NCBI RefSeq assembly: GCF_000577615.1
Contig: NZ_CBXX010000014.1
Span: 55,530-119,529 of the forward strand
Direction of reading: 5' to 3'
From: Herbaspirillum sp. RV1423
GTDB taxonomy: Bacteria; Pseudomonadota; Gammaproteobacteria; Burkholderiales; Burkholderiaceae_D
DNA: 64,000 bases
Below the pieces are notes generated by a model. It made no database searches, was not told the DNA's origin, and saw nothing but the letters and a program-made list of their open reading frames with translations. Positions 16,216-29,232 of this stretch are shown piece by piece. The translations under genes and the position numbers were made by a program. Position 1 is the stretch's first letter. The number at the start of each line of letters is the position of its first letter.

Positions 16216-18308
16216 CGCCGACATGTTGCCGTCTATCGATATCAGCTTGCCTGCTGTTTTGTCTTGCCTGGCTCGGCCTGTCTGCCACCGATGCCAGGGC
16301 GCAGGAACCAAGGAACGCCATTATCGCAATCGACGTCGCGCAAACCGGTAGCCGCATCGAAGTCGGCATCCGGCTGCGCACCGCGCTCGGCGCAACGCCG
16401 GACCATTTCTCCACAACCGGTCCGGCGCGCATCGTCGTCGACCTGCCCGGCACGGAGAATGCGAGCGGCCATCATCAGCAGAACATCAACGCCGGCCCGC
16501 TACGCAGCTACGCCATTGCACGCGCGGGCGGACGCAGCCGCATCGTCTTCAATCTCCGGCATTCGCTCCCCCATGTCGTGCGGCTTCAAGGCGATAGGGT
16601 GATCGTCAGCATGGATACGGAGGTGGCCAGGCCTGCCGGACACGACGTCGTGGCGACTCGCCCGATGCTCGGCAATATCGACTTTCGACGCGGCCCGCAA
16701 GGAGAAGGCCAGGTCATCGTCGACCTTCCCGGCCCTGGCACCGCGCTGAACGTGAAACAGCAGGGCAAGCAAATCGTCGCCGACTTCTTCAACGCCGACC
16801 TGCCTGCGCATCTGCAGCGCCGCCTCGACGTCAGTGACTTCGGCGTGCCGGTGAAAGCCGTCAGCGCCAGCCGCAACGGCGCGGATGTGCGCATGCTGAT
16901 CGAAGCCGAAGGCATGTGGGAATACCACGCTTATCAAAAAGACGCGCAACTGGTCATTGAGGTAAGGACATCTTCCGACAATGGCAGGCGTTCTCTGCAA
17001 AGCACCCAGGGCTATCGCGGCGACAAGCTGTCGCTGCAATTCCAGAACGTCGAAGTGCGCGCGATCCTGCAGGTGCTCGCCGACTTCACCGGCATCAACA
17101 TCATTGCCAGCGACAGCGTCGGCGGTGCGCTGACGCTGCGCCTGAAGGACGTCCCGTGGGATCAGGCGCTGGATATCGTGCTGCAGGCGCGCGGACTGGA
17201 CATGCGGCGCAACGGCAACGTCATGTGGGTGGCGCCGCGCGAAGAATTGCTGACGAGAGAACGGCTGGAACTCGAGCAACGCGCGCAGATTGCCGAACTC
17301 GAACCACTGCGTGCTGAAGTGTTCCAGCTCAACTACCAGAAGGCGGAGGCCTTCCGTAAGGTATTCGGCGAAAATGGCGGCAACGGCACCCACGCCGGCG
17401 AGCGCAGGAATACGCTACTGTCGCGCCGCGGCAGCGCGGTGGTCGACCAGCGCACCAACCAGTTGTTCGTCACCGACACGCCCTCGGTGCTCGACAATAT
17501 CCGCAAGCTGCTGGAGAAGACCGATATCGCTTCGCGCCAGGTGCAGATCGAGGCGCGCATCGTCGAGGCGGACGACAGCTTCAGCCGCAACCTGGGCGTG
17601 CGCCTCGGCTTCTCGGCGAAGGCCGATGGTTTCGCAGTCGGCAATACTTACAACAGCGTCGGCGAACTGGCCGGCCTGACACCCGCCTCGCCCAACGCCT
17701 ACACCGGCAACCATGCGGTCAACTTGCCGGCGCAAACCAGCGGTGGCGCAACCCCCGGCAGCTTTGCGCTGAGCCTGTTCAATGCAACGGCCAACCGTTT
17801 CCTCAATCTCGAATTATCGGCGCTGGAAGCCGACGGCAAGGGCAAGATCGTGTCCAGCCCGCGCGTGGTGACCGCCGACCAGCAAGCGGCCCTGATCGAA
17901 CAGGGCGAAGAAATTCCTTACCAGCAAGCCACCAGCAGCGGCGCCACCTCCACCGCCTTCAAAAAGGCCAACCTCAAGCTGGAAGTCACGCCGCAAATCA
18001 CACCCGACGGCAACGTGATCCTCAACGTCGACATCAACAAGGACAGTCGCGGCACCTCCACGCCGGGCGGACTGGCGATCAACACCAAGCACGTCAAAAC
18101 TTTGGTGCAAGTGGAAAACGGCGGCACCGTGGTGATCGGCGGCATCTATACGCAAACCGAGTCGAATACCGTTTCCAAAGTGCCGCTGCTGGGCGATATC
18201 CCGGTGCTGGGCAACCTGTTCAAAAATACCGCCAGACTCAACCACAAGACGGAATTGCTGATCTTCCTGACGCCGAAAATCATGGCCGACCGCAATTTCC
18301 TGCGCTGA
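16212..18308 (+). CDS. pilQ: Type IV pilus secretin PilQ
   Basis: 698 aa from the ATG at 16212 that overlaps the pilP stop; it has a signal peptide ending DARA. Domains in order: two AMIN-like repeats (about 30-240, peptidoglycan binding), an N0/STN domain (about 265-330, LSLQFQNVEVRAILQVLADFTG), an N1 domain, and the secretin beta-barrel with VVIGGIYTQTE and PLLGDIPVLGNLFKN near the C-terminus. It forms the outer-membrane pore for the pilus and can take up DNA. Last gene of the operon. Confidence 0.94.
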   Translation: MTPTCCRLSISACLLFCLAWLGLSATDARAQEPRNAIIAIDVAQTGSRIEVGIRLRTALGATPDHFSTTGPARIVVDLPGTENASGHHQQNINAGPLRSYAIARAGGRSRIVFNLRHSLPHVVRLQGDRVIVSMDTEVARPAGHDVVATRPMLGNIDFRRGPQGEGQVIVDLPGPGTALNVKQQGKQIVADFFNADLPAHLQRRLDVSDFGVPVKAVSASRNGADVRMLIEAEGMWEYHAYQKDAQLVIEVRTSSDNGRRSLQSTQGYRGDKLSLQFQNVEVRAILQVLADFTGINIIASDSVGGALTLRLKDVPWDQALDIVLQARGLDMRRNGNVMWVAPREELLTRERLELEQRAQIAELEPLRAEVFQLNYQKAEAFRKVFGENGGNGTHAGERRNTLLSRRGSAVVDQRTNQLFVTDTPSVLDNIRKLLEKTDIASRQVQIEARIVEADDSFSRNLGVRLGFSAKADGFAVGNTYNSVGELAGLTPASPNAYTGNHAVNLPAQTSGGATPGSFALSLFNATANRFLNLELSALEADGKGKIVSSPRVVTADQQAALIEQGEEIPYQQATSSGATSTAFKKANLKLEVTPQITPDGNVILNVDINKDSRGTSTPGGLAINTKHVKTLVQVENGGTVVIGGIYTQTESNTVSKVPLLGDIPVLGNLFKNTARLNHKTELLIFLTPKIMADRNFLR

Positions 18309-18471
18309 ACCAGATCCCAAGCCATGTTTTTCCCGATATTTTCCCGACAATGCTGCAACAGACGGTAAAATCATCCGTTGCAGCATGCCGCAGGAGAGAA
18401 AGGGCTACCGCCGCCTGACAAGCCTCCCCCTGCGCACGCTATCCGGACAATCCGCAGCGAAAACCTAGCAT

Positions 18472-20169
18472 ATGAGTGGAAGCATCTTTCTTGTCGGCCT
18501 GATGGGCGCCGGCAAGACAACCATAGGGCGCGCCCTGGCGAAAAAACTGAACAAGCGTTTCGTCGATTCCGATCACGAGATCGAATCGCGGACCGGCGCA
18601 TCCATTCCCGTGATCTTTGAAATCGAAGGCGAAGAGAGTTTCCGCAAGCGCGAAGCCGAAGTCATCCGCGAACTGAGCGCCCAGCAGGATATCGTGCTGG
18701 CCACCGGCGGCGGCGCGATCCTGCGCGCGGATACACGCGAATACCTGAAGCAGCGCGGCACCGTGATCTACCTGCGCGCCGGCATCAACCAGATCCTGCA
18801 ACGCACCGGCCGCGACAAGAATCGCCCGCTGCTGCAGACTGCCGATCCGCGCAGGAAACTCGAAGAACTCTCGCGCCAGCGCGAACCCTACTATCGCGAA
18901 GTAGCCGATTTCGTCATCGAAACCGGCCGCCCCAATGTGCAATTCCTGGTGCAGGCCATTCTGAGCCAGTTGGAACTCACTACCAAGCAAACCGCCGGCG
19001 CATGCACCGCGCCTGGCTGTGCGCCGCACGATAACGCCTCAACAGTCGAACCAGCCGAACCCGCCATGAATGCTTCCACTTTCGCCCCCATCACCCTGCA
19101 AGTCGACCTGGGAGAGCGCAGCTATCCGATCACCATCGGCCACGGCCTGCTGTCCAGGCCGGAACTGCTGACGCGCCACGTCGCCGGCAAGCGCGCCGCC
19201 ATCGTCACCAACGACAAGGTCGGTCCGCTGTATCTGGCACAGGTGCGCAAGCTGCTCGAGGACGCCGGCAAGCAGGTGACCGAGATCGTCCTGCCCGACG
19301 GCGAGGAAGAAAAGACCTGGGCCAGCCTGATGAAAGTGTTCGATGTCCTGCTGGCGCAAAAATGCGACCGCAAGACCACCCTGATCGCGCTGGGCGGCGG
19401 CGTCATCGGCGACCTGACCGGCTTTGCCGCGGCGTCCTACATGCGTGGCGTGCCGTTCGTGCAGATTCCGACCACGCTGCTGTCGCAAGTCGATTCGTCG
19501 GTCGGCGGCAAGACCGGCATCAACCATCCGCTCGGCAAGAACATGATCGGCGCGTTCTACCAGCCGCAGGCCGTCATCGCCGACACCGCCACGCTGCACA
19601 CCTTGCCGCCGCGCGAATTGTCGGCCGGCCTGGCCGAGGTGATCAAGCACGGCGCCATCATCGACGCGCCCTTCTTCGACTGGATCGAAGCCAACATCGG
19701 CAAACTGGTCGCCGGGGACAACGCGGCGCTGGCCTACTCCATCCAGCGCTCATGCGAGATCAAGGCCGACGTGGTGCGCCAGGACGAACGCGAAGGCGGC
19801 CTGCGCGCCATCCTCAACTTCGGCCACACCTTCGGCCACGCCATCGAATCCGGCCTCGGTTACGGCCAGTGGCTGCACGGCGAAGCGGTCGGCTGCGGCA
19901 TGGTGATGGCGGCCGACCTGTCGCATCGCCTGGGCTATATCGACACCGCCGCCAAAGACCGCCTGACGGCCCTGGTCAAGGCTGCCGGCTTGCCGGTCGT
20001 GGCGCCCGACCTCGGCACGGCGCGCTGGCTGGAACTGATGGAAGTCGACAAGAAAAACGAAGGCGGCCAGATCAAGTTCATCCTGATCAAACCGCTGGGC
20101 AAGCCGCTGATCACCGGCGTGCCGCAAGACCTCCTGCTGCAAACCCTGGCAGCCTGCACGCAAAGCTGA
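18472..20169 (+). CDS. aroKB: Fused shikimate kinase / 3-dehydroquinate synthase
   Basis: 565 aa with no stop or frameshift between the two enzymes. AroK occupies about 1-167: P-loop GLMGAGKT at 9-16, acidic D32/D34 and GGG at 79-81. A low-complexity linker of about 30 residues ([13 protein letters not shown] region) follows, then AroB from about M199 to 565 with [26 protein letters not shown] and the zinc-ligand segment GHTFGHAIE. The two enzymes are normally separate neighbouring genes (shikimate pathway steps 5 and 2). The internal ATG at 19066 could also give free AroB. Confidence 0.93.
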   Translation: MSGSIFLVGLMGAGKTTIGRALAKKLNKRFVDSDHEIESRTGASIPVIFEIEGEESFRKREAEVIRELSAQQDIVLATGGGAILRADTREYLKQRGTVIYLRAGINQILQRTGRDKNRPLLQTADPRRKLEELSRQREPYYREVADFVIETGRPNVQFLVQAILSQLELTTKQTAGACTAPGCAPHDNASTVEPAEPAMNASTFAPITLQVDLGERSYPITIGHGLLSRPELLTRHVAGKRAAIVTNDKVGPLYLAQVRKLLEDAGKQVTEIVLPDGEEEKTWASLMKVFDVLLAQKCDRKTTLIALGGGVIGDLTGFAAASYMRGVPFVQIPTTLLSQVDSSVGGKTGINHPLGKNMIGAFYQPQAVIADTATLHTLPPRELSAGLAEVIKHGAIIDAPFFDWIEANIGKLVAGDNAALAYSIQRSCEIKADVVRQDEREGGLRAILNFGHTFGHAIESGLGYGQWLHGEAVGCGMVMAADLSHRLGYIDTAAKDRLTALVKAAGLPVVAPDLGTARWLELMEVDKKNEGGQIKFILIKPLGKPLITGVPQDLLLQTLAACTQS

Positions 20170-20239
20170 CGTCGCCCTTCCTGTCGCTTTCCCATGTTTT
20201 GCGTTCGATTGAAGAACCTTCACGAAATGAGTTTCCGAC

Positions 20240-21391
20240 ATGACCCAAGACGCGCCCCTCCACCTGGCACCTTATGCCGCCCACGCCGCCGCATCAACCG
20301 GGCGGCGCCTGCCCGAGCCGGCGCCCGGCTCGCGCACCGAATACCAGCGCGACCGCGACCGCATCATCCACTCCACCGCCTTCCGCCGGCTCGAATACAA
20401 GACCCAGGTCTTCGTCAACCATGAAGGCGACCTGTTCCGCACGCGCCTGACCCACAGCATCGAAGTTGCCCAGATCGCCCGCTCTTGCGCGCGCAACCTG
20501 CGCCTGAACGAGGACCTGGTGGAGGCCATCTCGCTGGCGCATGACCTCGGCCACACGCCGTTCGGCCATGCCGGACAGGACGAGCTCAACATCTGCATGA
20601 AAGATTTCGGCGGCTTCGAACACAACCTGCAAAGCCTGCGCGTAGTCGACGACCTCGAACAACACTACGGCGCCTTCGACGGCCTCAACCTGATGTTCGA
20701 AACGCGCGAGGGCATCCTCAAGCATTGTTCGCTGAATAATGCACGTCAGCTCGGCGCCATCGGCCAGCGTTTCATCGACAGGAAGCAGCCCGGCCTGGAA
20801 GCCCAACTGGCCAACCTCGCCGACGAAATCGCCTACAACAACCACGATATCGACGACGGCTTGCGCTCGGGCCTGCTGACCATCGCGCAACTGGGCGAGG
20901 TGGATTTTTTCGCGCGCCATCAGCGCGAGGCGGAACTGACCTATCCCGGCATCACCGGCCGCCGCGCCATCAACGAAACCGTGCGCCGCATGATCAACAC
21001 GCTGATCGTCGACCTGATCCGCACCTCGCAAGACAACATCGCCGGCGTCGCGCCACGCAGCATCGACGACGTGCGCAACGCGCCGCCGCTGATCGCCTTC
21101 TCGCAACCGATGCAGCAGGAAGCCGCCGTGCTCAAACGCTTCCTGCATGAAAACCTGTATCGCCACTACCAGGTCAACCGCATGACGGCCAAGGCGCGCC
21201 GCATCATTGCGGAACTGTTTCATGCCTTTCTCTCCCAACCTGCTCTGTTGCCGCCCGACTATCAGACCGCCAGACGCGACCAGGACGACGAGCGCCGCCA
21301 GGCGCGCCAAGTCTCCGATTACATCGCCGGCATGACGGACCGTTATGCCATGCGCGAGCATCGTCGCCTGTTCATGATAGAAGAACGCTGA
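20240..21391 (+). CDS. dgt: Deoxyguanosinetriphosphate triphosphohydrolase-like protein
   Basis: 383 aa HD-domain hydrolase. Metal ligands are visible as H72 (THS), the H101-D102 pair in [10 protein letters not shown], and a later [13 protein letters not shown] segment. The enzyme cuts dNTPs to deoxynucleosides and triphosphate. Length fits the shorter Dgt type-2 class. It follows aroKB by 70 bp in the same direction, an arrangement seen in many betaproteobacteria. Confidence 0.93.
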   Translation: MTQDAPLHLAPYAAHAAASTGRRLPEPAPGSRTEYQRDRDRIIHSTAFRRLEYKTQVFVNHEGDLFRTRLTHSIEVAQIARSCARNLRLNEDLVEAISLAHDLGHTPFGHAGQDELNICMKDFGGFEHNLQSLRVVDDLEQHYGAFDGLNLMFETREGILKHCSLNNARQLGAIGQRFIDRKQPGLEAQLANLADEIAYNNHDIDDGLRSGLLTIAQLGEVDFFARHQREAELTYPGITGRRAINETVRRMINTLIVDLIRTSQDNIAGVAPRSIDDVRNAPPLIAFSQPMQQEAAVLKRFLHENLYRHYQVNRMTAKARRIIAELFHAFLSQPALLPPDYQTARRDQDDERRQARQVSDYIAGMTDRYAMREHRRLFMIEER

Positions 21392-21553
21392 AAATCATCG
21401 TCACCGGCTTCAAATTTTTCCGAATTTTGTTCTCTATTTCACCTGATCCGGCACACCTCCATTGCACTCCGCCGACGCATTGCTAAGCTCAACAGAGACA
21501 ATCGGCAAGACGTCCTCTTCCCGGCGAGGATGCGAGACGAAATGGAGGCCATC

Positions 21554-22693
21554 ATGCACATCATGCGAATACCCGGTCGATACTGGACCGACTGGATTGG
21601 CGCAGTCGCGCTCGCCTGCCTGGTCGGCGATGCGCGCGCGGAAAGCAAGGACATCGTCATCGGACAGTCTGCCGACCTGAGCGGCCAGTATGCGCACATC
21701 ACCCGGCAATTCCTTACCGGCGCCAACATCTACTTTTCCGGGATCAACAGCGGCGGCGGCATCCACGGGCGGCGGATCAGGCTGATCACGATGGACGACA
21801 GGAGCGATCCCGACCTCGCCATCCGGAACACCCATCGCTTGCTGCAGACCGACAAGGCACTGGCGCTATTCGGGTATGTCGGCGCGCAAATCAGCGGCGC
21901 CGTGCTGCCCACCATCAACGAATACAAGGTTCCCTACTTTGCGCCTATGACCGGCTCGAGGATCGTCTATTCTGCATTCAACCGCCATGTCTTCACCATC
22001 CGTGCCAGTTACACCGACGAATATCGCTACCTGTTCTCGCGCTTCACCCAAATGGGACTCAAGCGCCTGGCCGTCTTTTACGATGCCGTCAGCTTGTCGA
22101 ACGACTCGCTGATGCAAACCATGATTGCCGATGCCAAGGCGGAACTGGTCGCATCCGAAAGCGGCATCGGCCGGGACATCGACAAGGTCGCCGACAATCT
22201 CATACAGGCCCGCCCCGACGTGATCCTGATCATGAGCGTCTCCCCAAAAGTCAACGCCGCGTTGTTCAGGACGCTGCGCAACAAAGGCTATCTCGGCTAC
22301 TTTTACTGTAACTCGCTGATTTGCAGCCCGCTGCTCACCGACAGTCTGCAAGAAACAGCCAACGGATTGATCATCTCTCAGATCGTCCCTTTTCCTTGGA
22401 GAGCCAGCTCACCCATCGTCCGGGAATACCAACAGGCGATGCTCAAGGCGCGCATCAGCAAATTCAGCTATCTCGGCCTGGAAGGATTCATCGCCGCCAA
22501 AGTACTGACGGAAGGCCTGTATCGCGCCGGTCCAGCGCCGACGCGCGAAAAACTGATTGCCGCACTGGAAAGCATCAATGAAAAAAACTACAGCAATCCC
22601 GGATATCAGATCAATTTCTCCAATTCAAACCATCAGGGTTCGGTCTACGTCGACGTAACGACTATCGGCAAAGCCGGCGCCATTTTGCACTAG
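21554..22693 (+). CDS. Orphan type-1 periplasmic binding protein (LivK-like)
   Basis: 379 aa from the ATG at 21554, chosen for GGAGG five bases upstream. The signal peptide ends DARA. The body is that of a branched-chain-amino-acid type receptor: DIVIGQSADLSGQYA, a FSGINSGGGIHGRRIRLITMDD motif, then YVGAQISGAVLP. No permease or ATPase gene is near, so it either joins a distant transporter or acts as a sensor domain partner. Ligand unknown. Confidence 0.88.
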   Translation: MHIMRIPGRYWTDWIGAVALACLVGDARAESKDIVIGQSADLSGQYAHITRQFLTGANIYFSGINSGGGIHGRRIRLITMDDRSDPDLAIRNTHRLLQTDKALALFGYVGAQISGAVLPTINEYKVPYFAPMTGSRIVYSAFNRHVFTIRASYTDEYRYLFSRFTQMGLKRLAVFYDAVSLSNDSLMQTMIADAKAELVASESGIGRDIDKVADNLIQARPDVILIMSVSPKVNAALFRTLRNKGYLGYFYCNSLICSPLLTDSLQETANGLIISQIVPFPWRASSPIVREYQQAMLKARISKFSYLGLEGFIAAKVLTEGLYRAGPAPTREKLIAALESINEKNYSNPGYQINFSNSNHQGSVYVDVTTIGKAGAILH

Positions 22694-23003
22694 CCGGAGG
22701 TGGCCCATCGGCGCAGGAATGCGTGCAGCAAGCGCAGATAATTGCGCCGCTGAGCGCTTTATGGAAATAATCGCCGGCCTGAGGCGGGCAAACGGCGCAT
22801 TCCTTGCGAAGCGGCATTTCCCGATTGCAAAACATCTGGCAATTTCATTGAAAACGATACGTATTGTCTCGATTCAGCACGCAAATTACATTATCGGAAG
22901 TTGCCATTCCGACCTTCAGAATCCATTTGAGATGCCGTAAGCTGCGGATGGACTGCCGATTTATCTCCCCTTTTTGTGTGCGGTCCGTGTACAGGAGACT
23001 GCC
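22694..23003 (+). other. Intergenic region before the DUF5610 gene
   Basis: 310 bp with no supported gene; a 73-codon frame at 22719 has no ribosome site and no recognisable sequence. The stretch from about 22840 to 22920 is AT-rich and is the likely promoter region for the gene at 23004. Confidence 0.5.
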
Positions 23004-23720
23004 ATGTCTATCAGCACCAATGATCTGAACACCCTCAATACGCTCAACACCCAGACGTCACCGGCCAGCACGCCGCCTGCAACGTCAGGCGCCGCCGGCA
23101 ACGCCAGTCAGACCGGCAACGCCGACGACGCGAAACAGGTAAAACTGACGCCGCAGCTTGCCAGGCAACAATTGAATGCATCCATCCTGCAGGCATCGTT
23201 GGAAGTATCCATCACTTCGCAAAACGATCCGCTCGCATTGGTGTACAAATCGGCCATTGAGAATCTGAACGACATTCTGAAGCCTCAGCTCGGCGACAAT
23301 GCCATCCAGAATGCCGCCAGCCAGGACAATAGCCCGGAAGCCACGGCAGGACGCATCGTCTCGTTCATCAAGAGTGCCTATGCGATGTACAGCCAGGTCA
23401 ATCCGATGAATCCCGACGGCAGCACCGCCGACAATTTCCTCAGCCTGATCCAGGCCGGCGTCGACAAAGGTTTCGATGAAGCCCGCGGCATCCTGGCCAG
23501 CCTGCAAGTCCTCAACGGCGACATCGCAAGCAACATCGACAAAACCTACGACCTGGTCAAAAAGGGGCTTGCCGATTTTGCAGCATCGCTGAAAGCTCCG
23601 GCCACAGGCGACAACGGATCTGCACCAGCCACCGGCGACGGCAGCGGTTCCACCTCCAGCACCACCGTCTCGGTATCGATCTCCATCACTGCCAGCAGGA
23701 CCGAAACCGTGACCTATTGA
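23004..23720 (+). CDS. DUF5610 domain-containing protein
   Basis: 238 aa. AGGAGA lies five bases upstream of the ATG at 23004. An N-terminal low-complexity part (TLNT repeats, Ser/Thr/Ala/Gly-rich, about residues 8-45) has no signal peptide. The helical core (about 48-195; LARQQLNASILQASLEVSI, VYKSAIENLNDILKP, AYAMYSQVN) matches the DUF5610 pattern. A Gly/Ser/Thr tail ends the protein. Function unknown. It is a monocistronic unit closed by a strong terminator. Confidence 0.75.
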   Translation: MSISTNDLNTLNTLNTQTSPASTPPATSGAAGNASQTGNADDAKQVKLTPQLARQQLNASILQASLEVSITSQNDPLALVYKSAIENLNDILKPQLGDNAIQNAASQDNSPEATAGRIVSFIKSAYAMYSQVNPMNPDGSTADNFLSLIQAGVDKGFDEARGILASLQVLNGDIASNIDKTYDLVKKGLADFAASLKAPATGDNGSAPATGDGSGSTSSTTVSVSISITASRTETVTY

Positions 23721-23751
23721 TCGCCTGCGATCGTAGCTTTACAGCAAACGT

Positions 23752-23780
23752 AAAAAAAGACGCGGACATCCGCGTCTTTT
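23752..23780 (+). terminator. Rho-independent terminator
   Basis: AAAAGACGCGGA/TCCGCGTCTTTT hairpin with flanking A- and T-runs, between the convergent DUF5610 gene and tex. It can serve both. Confidence 0.9.
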
Positions 23781-23835
23781 CTCTTTGTCCCTGCATACTC
23801 GTCTTCAATGCCTGACCGAAGACAAGGCGACACCT

Positions 23836-26187
<2,352 letters not shown>

Positions 26188-26378
26188 GAGAATGAAATCC
26201 GGGAATTGAAAAACAAGCGTTGGATGATACGCAATTCAAGGACATGCGCCAATCTTGACAACCCTCAAATGCGAGAAATAAATAGGTTTACAGTAACAAA
26301 ACCGGTATACGCCGCAGAATTGGACGCGCCGATTCGTTATCCGCGATAATCTGCGCTTTCTTTTCACTTTTTATCCGT

Positions 26379-26960
26379 ATGTCTATCCGTCTCATCGTCG
26401 GCCTCGGCAACCCCGGCCCGGAATACGAGCAAACCCGGCACAACGCCGGCTTCTGGCTGGTAGACAATCTCGCCGGCAGCACACGCCTGACCCGCGAAGC
26501 GCGCTTCAACGCGCTGGCCGCAAAGACATTCATCGGCGGCCAGGAAGTCTGGCTGCTGGAGCCCCAGACCTTCATGAACCGCTCCGGCCAGTCGGTGGGC
26601 GCCATCGCGCGCTTCTACAAGATCGCGCCGGACGAAGTACTGGTGGTGCATGACGAACTGGACCTGCCGCCCGGCAGCGCCAAGATCAAGAAAGGCGGTT
26701 CGTCAGGCGGCCACAACGGCCTGAAAGACATCACCGCCGCGCTCGGCACGCAGGACTACTGGCGCCTGCGCATCGGCATCGGCCATCCGCGCACGATGGG
26801 ATTGCAGCAGCCGGTGGCCGACTTCGTGCTGCATCGTCCGCGCAAGGAAGAACAGGCGCTGATCAACGACGCACTCGAGAAAAGCCTCGACGCGATACCG
26901 CTGCTGTGCGAAGGGAAATTTGAAGCTGGAATGATGCAGTTGCATACGGCCGCCAAGTAA
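26379..26960 (+). CDS. pth: Peptidyl-tRNA hydrolase
   Basis: 193 aa. Opening motif [19 protein letters not shown] with the catalytic His at residue 21, then HDELDLPPG (catalytic Asp) and GGHNGLKDI. It recycles tRNA from peptidyl-tRNAs released from ribosomes. Divergent from tex. A usual neighbour such as ribosomal L25 or YchF is not here. Confidence 0.96.
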   Translation: MSIRLIVGLGNPGPEYEQTRHNAGFWLVDNLAGSTRLTREARFNALAAKTFIGGQEVWLLEPQTFMNRSGQSVGAIARFYKIAPDEVLVVHDELDLPPGSAKIKKGGSSGGHNGLKDITAALGTQDYWRLRIGIGHPRTMGLQQPVADFVLHRPRKEEQALINDALEKSLDAIPLLCEGKFEAGMMQLHTAAK

Positions 26961-26981
26961 GTCGGCGGCCGGCGCAAGCGC

Positions 26982-27719
26982 TTACTTCAGCGTAGCGAAC
27001 TTCTGTTCCAGGCCCTTGGCGTCGATGGCACCCGGGATGCGCGAGCCGTCCGCAAAAATAATGGTCGGCGTACCGGTCACTTTCATCTTCTGGCCCAGCG
27101 CCAGCACCTGCTCATGCGGCGCGTTGCACGACGCCGGCGCGGCCGATGCTTCCTTGCCGTTCAGCATCCAGTCGCTCCAGGCCTTGCCAGGGTTGGACGA
27201 ACACCAGATGTTGCGCGACTTCTCGATGGAATCCTGCGCCAGGATGTTGTACTGGAAGGTGTAGACGGTCACGTTGTCGACTTCCTGCAAGGTCTTCTGG
27301 AAGCGCTTGCAATAGCCGCAGTTGGGATCTTCGAACACGGCGATGGCGCGCTTGCCGTTGCCCTTGACGGTCTTGATCGCCAGGTCCAGCGGCAGGTCGG
27401 AGAACTTGACCTTGTTGATGGCCTGGATCTTTTCCTTGGTGAAATCGCGATAGGTTTGCGAGTCGACCACGCGGCCGATAAACAGGTACTGCGCCTTGGC
27501 GTCGGTGTAGATCACGTCGCCGTCGACCTGTACTTCATACAAACCCGAATACGGCGTCTTGGTGACGGCCTCGACCTTTGCGCCTTCGCCCAGGCGCGGC
27601 TCGATCAGTTTCTTGATGGTGGCTTCGGTGCTGTCGGCGGCAAAGGCCGAACCACCCATGCAGGCCAGCAACATGCCGGCTGCCGCGACGAAAACGGGGA
27701 ATGCAAAAATCTTTTTCAT
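26982..27719 (-). CDS. dsbC: DsbC family thiol-disulfide isomerase
   Basis: 245 aa from the ATG at 27719. A signal peptide ends AFAA, followed by the N-terminal dimerisation domain (TIKKLIEPRLGEGAKVE) and the thioredoxin domain with the active site CGYC in DPNCGYCKRF, plus cis-Pro VTGTPTIIF. It rearranges disulfides in the periplasm. The frame stays open far upstream inside the ubiH-like gene, but the signal peptide fixes this start. Confidence 0.93.
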   Translation of the reverse strand: MKKIFAFPVFVAAAGMLLACMGGSAFAADSTEATIKKLIEPRLGEGAKVEAVTKTPYSGLYEVQVDGDVIYTDAKAQYLFIGRVVDSQTYRDFTKEKIQAINKVKFSDLPLDLAIKTVKGNGKRAIAVFEDPNCGYCKRFQKTLQEVDNVTVYTFQYNILAQDSIEKSRNIWCSSNPGKAWSDWMLNGKEASAAPASCNAPHEQVLALGQKMKVTGTPTIIFADGSRIPGAIDAKGLEQKFATLK

Positions 27720-27805
27720 GTTCTGTTCCAATGAGGAGACCGTAGCCGCAACGCCCCGGGGCGCGCCGCAGAAGTGCAATAGCGTCACACTATAAATTAA
27801 ATTGG

Positions 27806-29068
27806 CTAAATGTGTTTTCCGAGTGCATGAGCCATCAAACGCCGCTTTAAGACAGGCAAGCGGTTCACCAAGTTCAACCCGATATTGCGCGCCATGCGCA
27901 ACGGCTCGATGCCGGTTTCGAACAGGCGCGCCAGGCCGTCGGTCGCCAGTTGCATCAGCAAGACTTCTTCCTTGCGCGCACGCGCGTAGCGATTCAGCAC
28001 GCGGGCGTCGCCGCAATCGCGCTGCTGCTCGCGCTCGCCGATCACCTTGAGCAGAGCGACGATATCGGCAAAGCCGAGATTCATGCCGTGCCCGGCGAGC
28101 GGATGGATCACATGCGCAGCGTCGCCGATCAGCGCCACGCGCGGCGCCGTCATCGCATGCGGCTTGATCAGCCTCAACGGAAAGTCGCGCACCACTTCCG
28201 GCTCCAGCGGCGTCAGCGCACCCAGCGCGTGGCCGGCGTATTTCGCCAGATGCTGCGCCAGTTGCGCCGCGGGTTGCCGCAGCAAAGTCTCGGCCAGCAC
28301 ATCGGGCGCCGACCACACCAGCGACACGCGCTGTCCCGGCAACGGCAACAAGGCAACGACGCCTTCGGCGCCGGTGAACCATTGATACGCCACGCCCTGG
28401 TGCGCTTTTTCGCAGGCGAAATTGGTGACGATGGCGCGTTGTCCGTAAGCGCGGTAATCGAGGCCGATGTCGCATTGCCCGCGCACCCAGGATTGTCCGC
28501 CGTCAGCGCCGACCAGCAGCGAAGCATTGAGCACGTCGCCGTTTTCCAGTTGCAGGCTGACGCTTTGCTGGTCCGCATGCAGCGACACGGCGCGGCCGTT
28601 GACGACGCGCACATTGGGAGAAAATTTCAGCGCCGCATCGAGCGCGGCATTCAGGTTGCGATCCTCGACGATCCACGCCAGCGCATCGACACGCGCCGAA
28701 TAAGCGTCGAACGTCAGATGCCCGGGATGGTTGTCCGCATCGCCGGTCACGTCCATGCCGTCGACCACAGCAACGCGCTCGGCATCGAGCGCATCCCATA
28801 CCTTGATCAACGACAGCAGGTCATACGCAATCTGGTTCACTGCATAGACGCGCACATCCCAACTGGCCTGCTCACTCGCGGCCGCAACGGGCAACTGCAC
28901 CGGCGCCAGCAAGGTCACGCGCAGTCCGGCTTGCGCCAGCGCCAACGCGGCGGTCTTGCCGATCGCGCCGTTGCCGACAATGCAAATATCGCTGGAATCG
29001 CCGGAAGAAGCGCCTGCAGACTTGCGCGCGGCAGCGGAGGAAGAGGAAGTGGATGATGGACCGTTCAT
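27806..29068 (-). CDS. UbiH/UbiF/COQ6-family FAD monooxygenase
   Basis: 420 aa. The FAD Rossmann motif is GNGAIG near residues 32-37, the middle motif is GADGGQSWVR, and the C-terminal FAD motif is GDAAHVIHPLAGHGMNLGF. This family hydroxylates the ubiquinone ring; which position cannot be told from the sequence. Odd point: an extra Ser/Ala-rich N-terminus of about 25 residues (SSTSSSSAAARKSAGASSGDSS) precedes the FAD fold, so a later start is possible, although no good ATG lies between. Confidence 0.9.
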   Translation of the reverse strand: MNGPSSTSSSSAAARKSAGASSGDSSDICIVGNGAIGKTAALALAQAGLRVTLLAPVQLPVAAASEQASWDVRVYAVNQIAYDLLSLIKVWDALDAERVAVVDGMDVTGDADNHPGHLTFDAYSARVDALAWIVEDRNLNAALDAALKFSPNVRVVNGRAVSLHADQQSVSLQLENGDVLNASLLVGADGGQSWVRGQCDIGLDYRAYGQRAIVTNFACEKAHQGVAYQWFTGAEGVVALLPLPGQRVSLVWSAPDVLAETLLRQPAAQLAQHLAKYAGHALGALTPLEPEVVRDFPLRLIKPHAMTAPRVALIGDAAHVIHPLAGHGMNLGFADIVALLKVIGEREQQRDCGDARVLNRYARARKEEVLLMQLATDGLARLFETGIEPLRMARNIGLNLVNRLPVLKRRLMAHALGKHI

Positions 29069-29194
29069 GGTGAAGCATTATAAACGGCTTCACCGCAGGC
29101 CTTTCCTTGATCTCCGTCATAGGAAGGCAAGGACGGAAATAATTATCCTGAAATGAAGCGCACGGACTTTTTGAGAAAAAAGTGGGGGCACCCT

Positions 29195-29222
29195 TTGCAT
29201 TCCAAAATTATCTTGCTATAAT
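29195..29222 (+). promoter_or_regulatory. Promoter of tRNA-Phe
   Basis: TTGCAT (29195-29200), a 16-bp spacer and a perfect TATAAT (29217-29222). The tRNA starts 11 bases after the -10 box. Confidence 0.85.
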
Positions 29223-29232
29223 TCGGCCTCTT

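Noticed and set aside
18960..19070. Sequencing error as cause of the AroK-AroB fusion
   Set aside because: Both halves and the linker stay in one frame without a frameshift. One single-base change to a stop could be hidden, but nothing in the sequence suggests it.
23030..23060. Short direct repeats (TLNT) as a CRISPR-like or VNTR array
   Set aside because: Only three short in-frame codon repeats within the DUF5610 N-terminus; no spacer structure.
26982..28475. Long frame extending dsbC by about 250 codons
   Set aside because: The extension is the shadow of the UbiH-type gene; the signal peptide and ribosome site fix the start at 27719.
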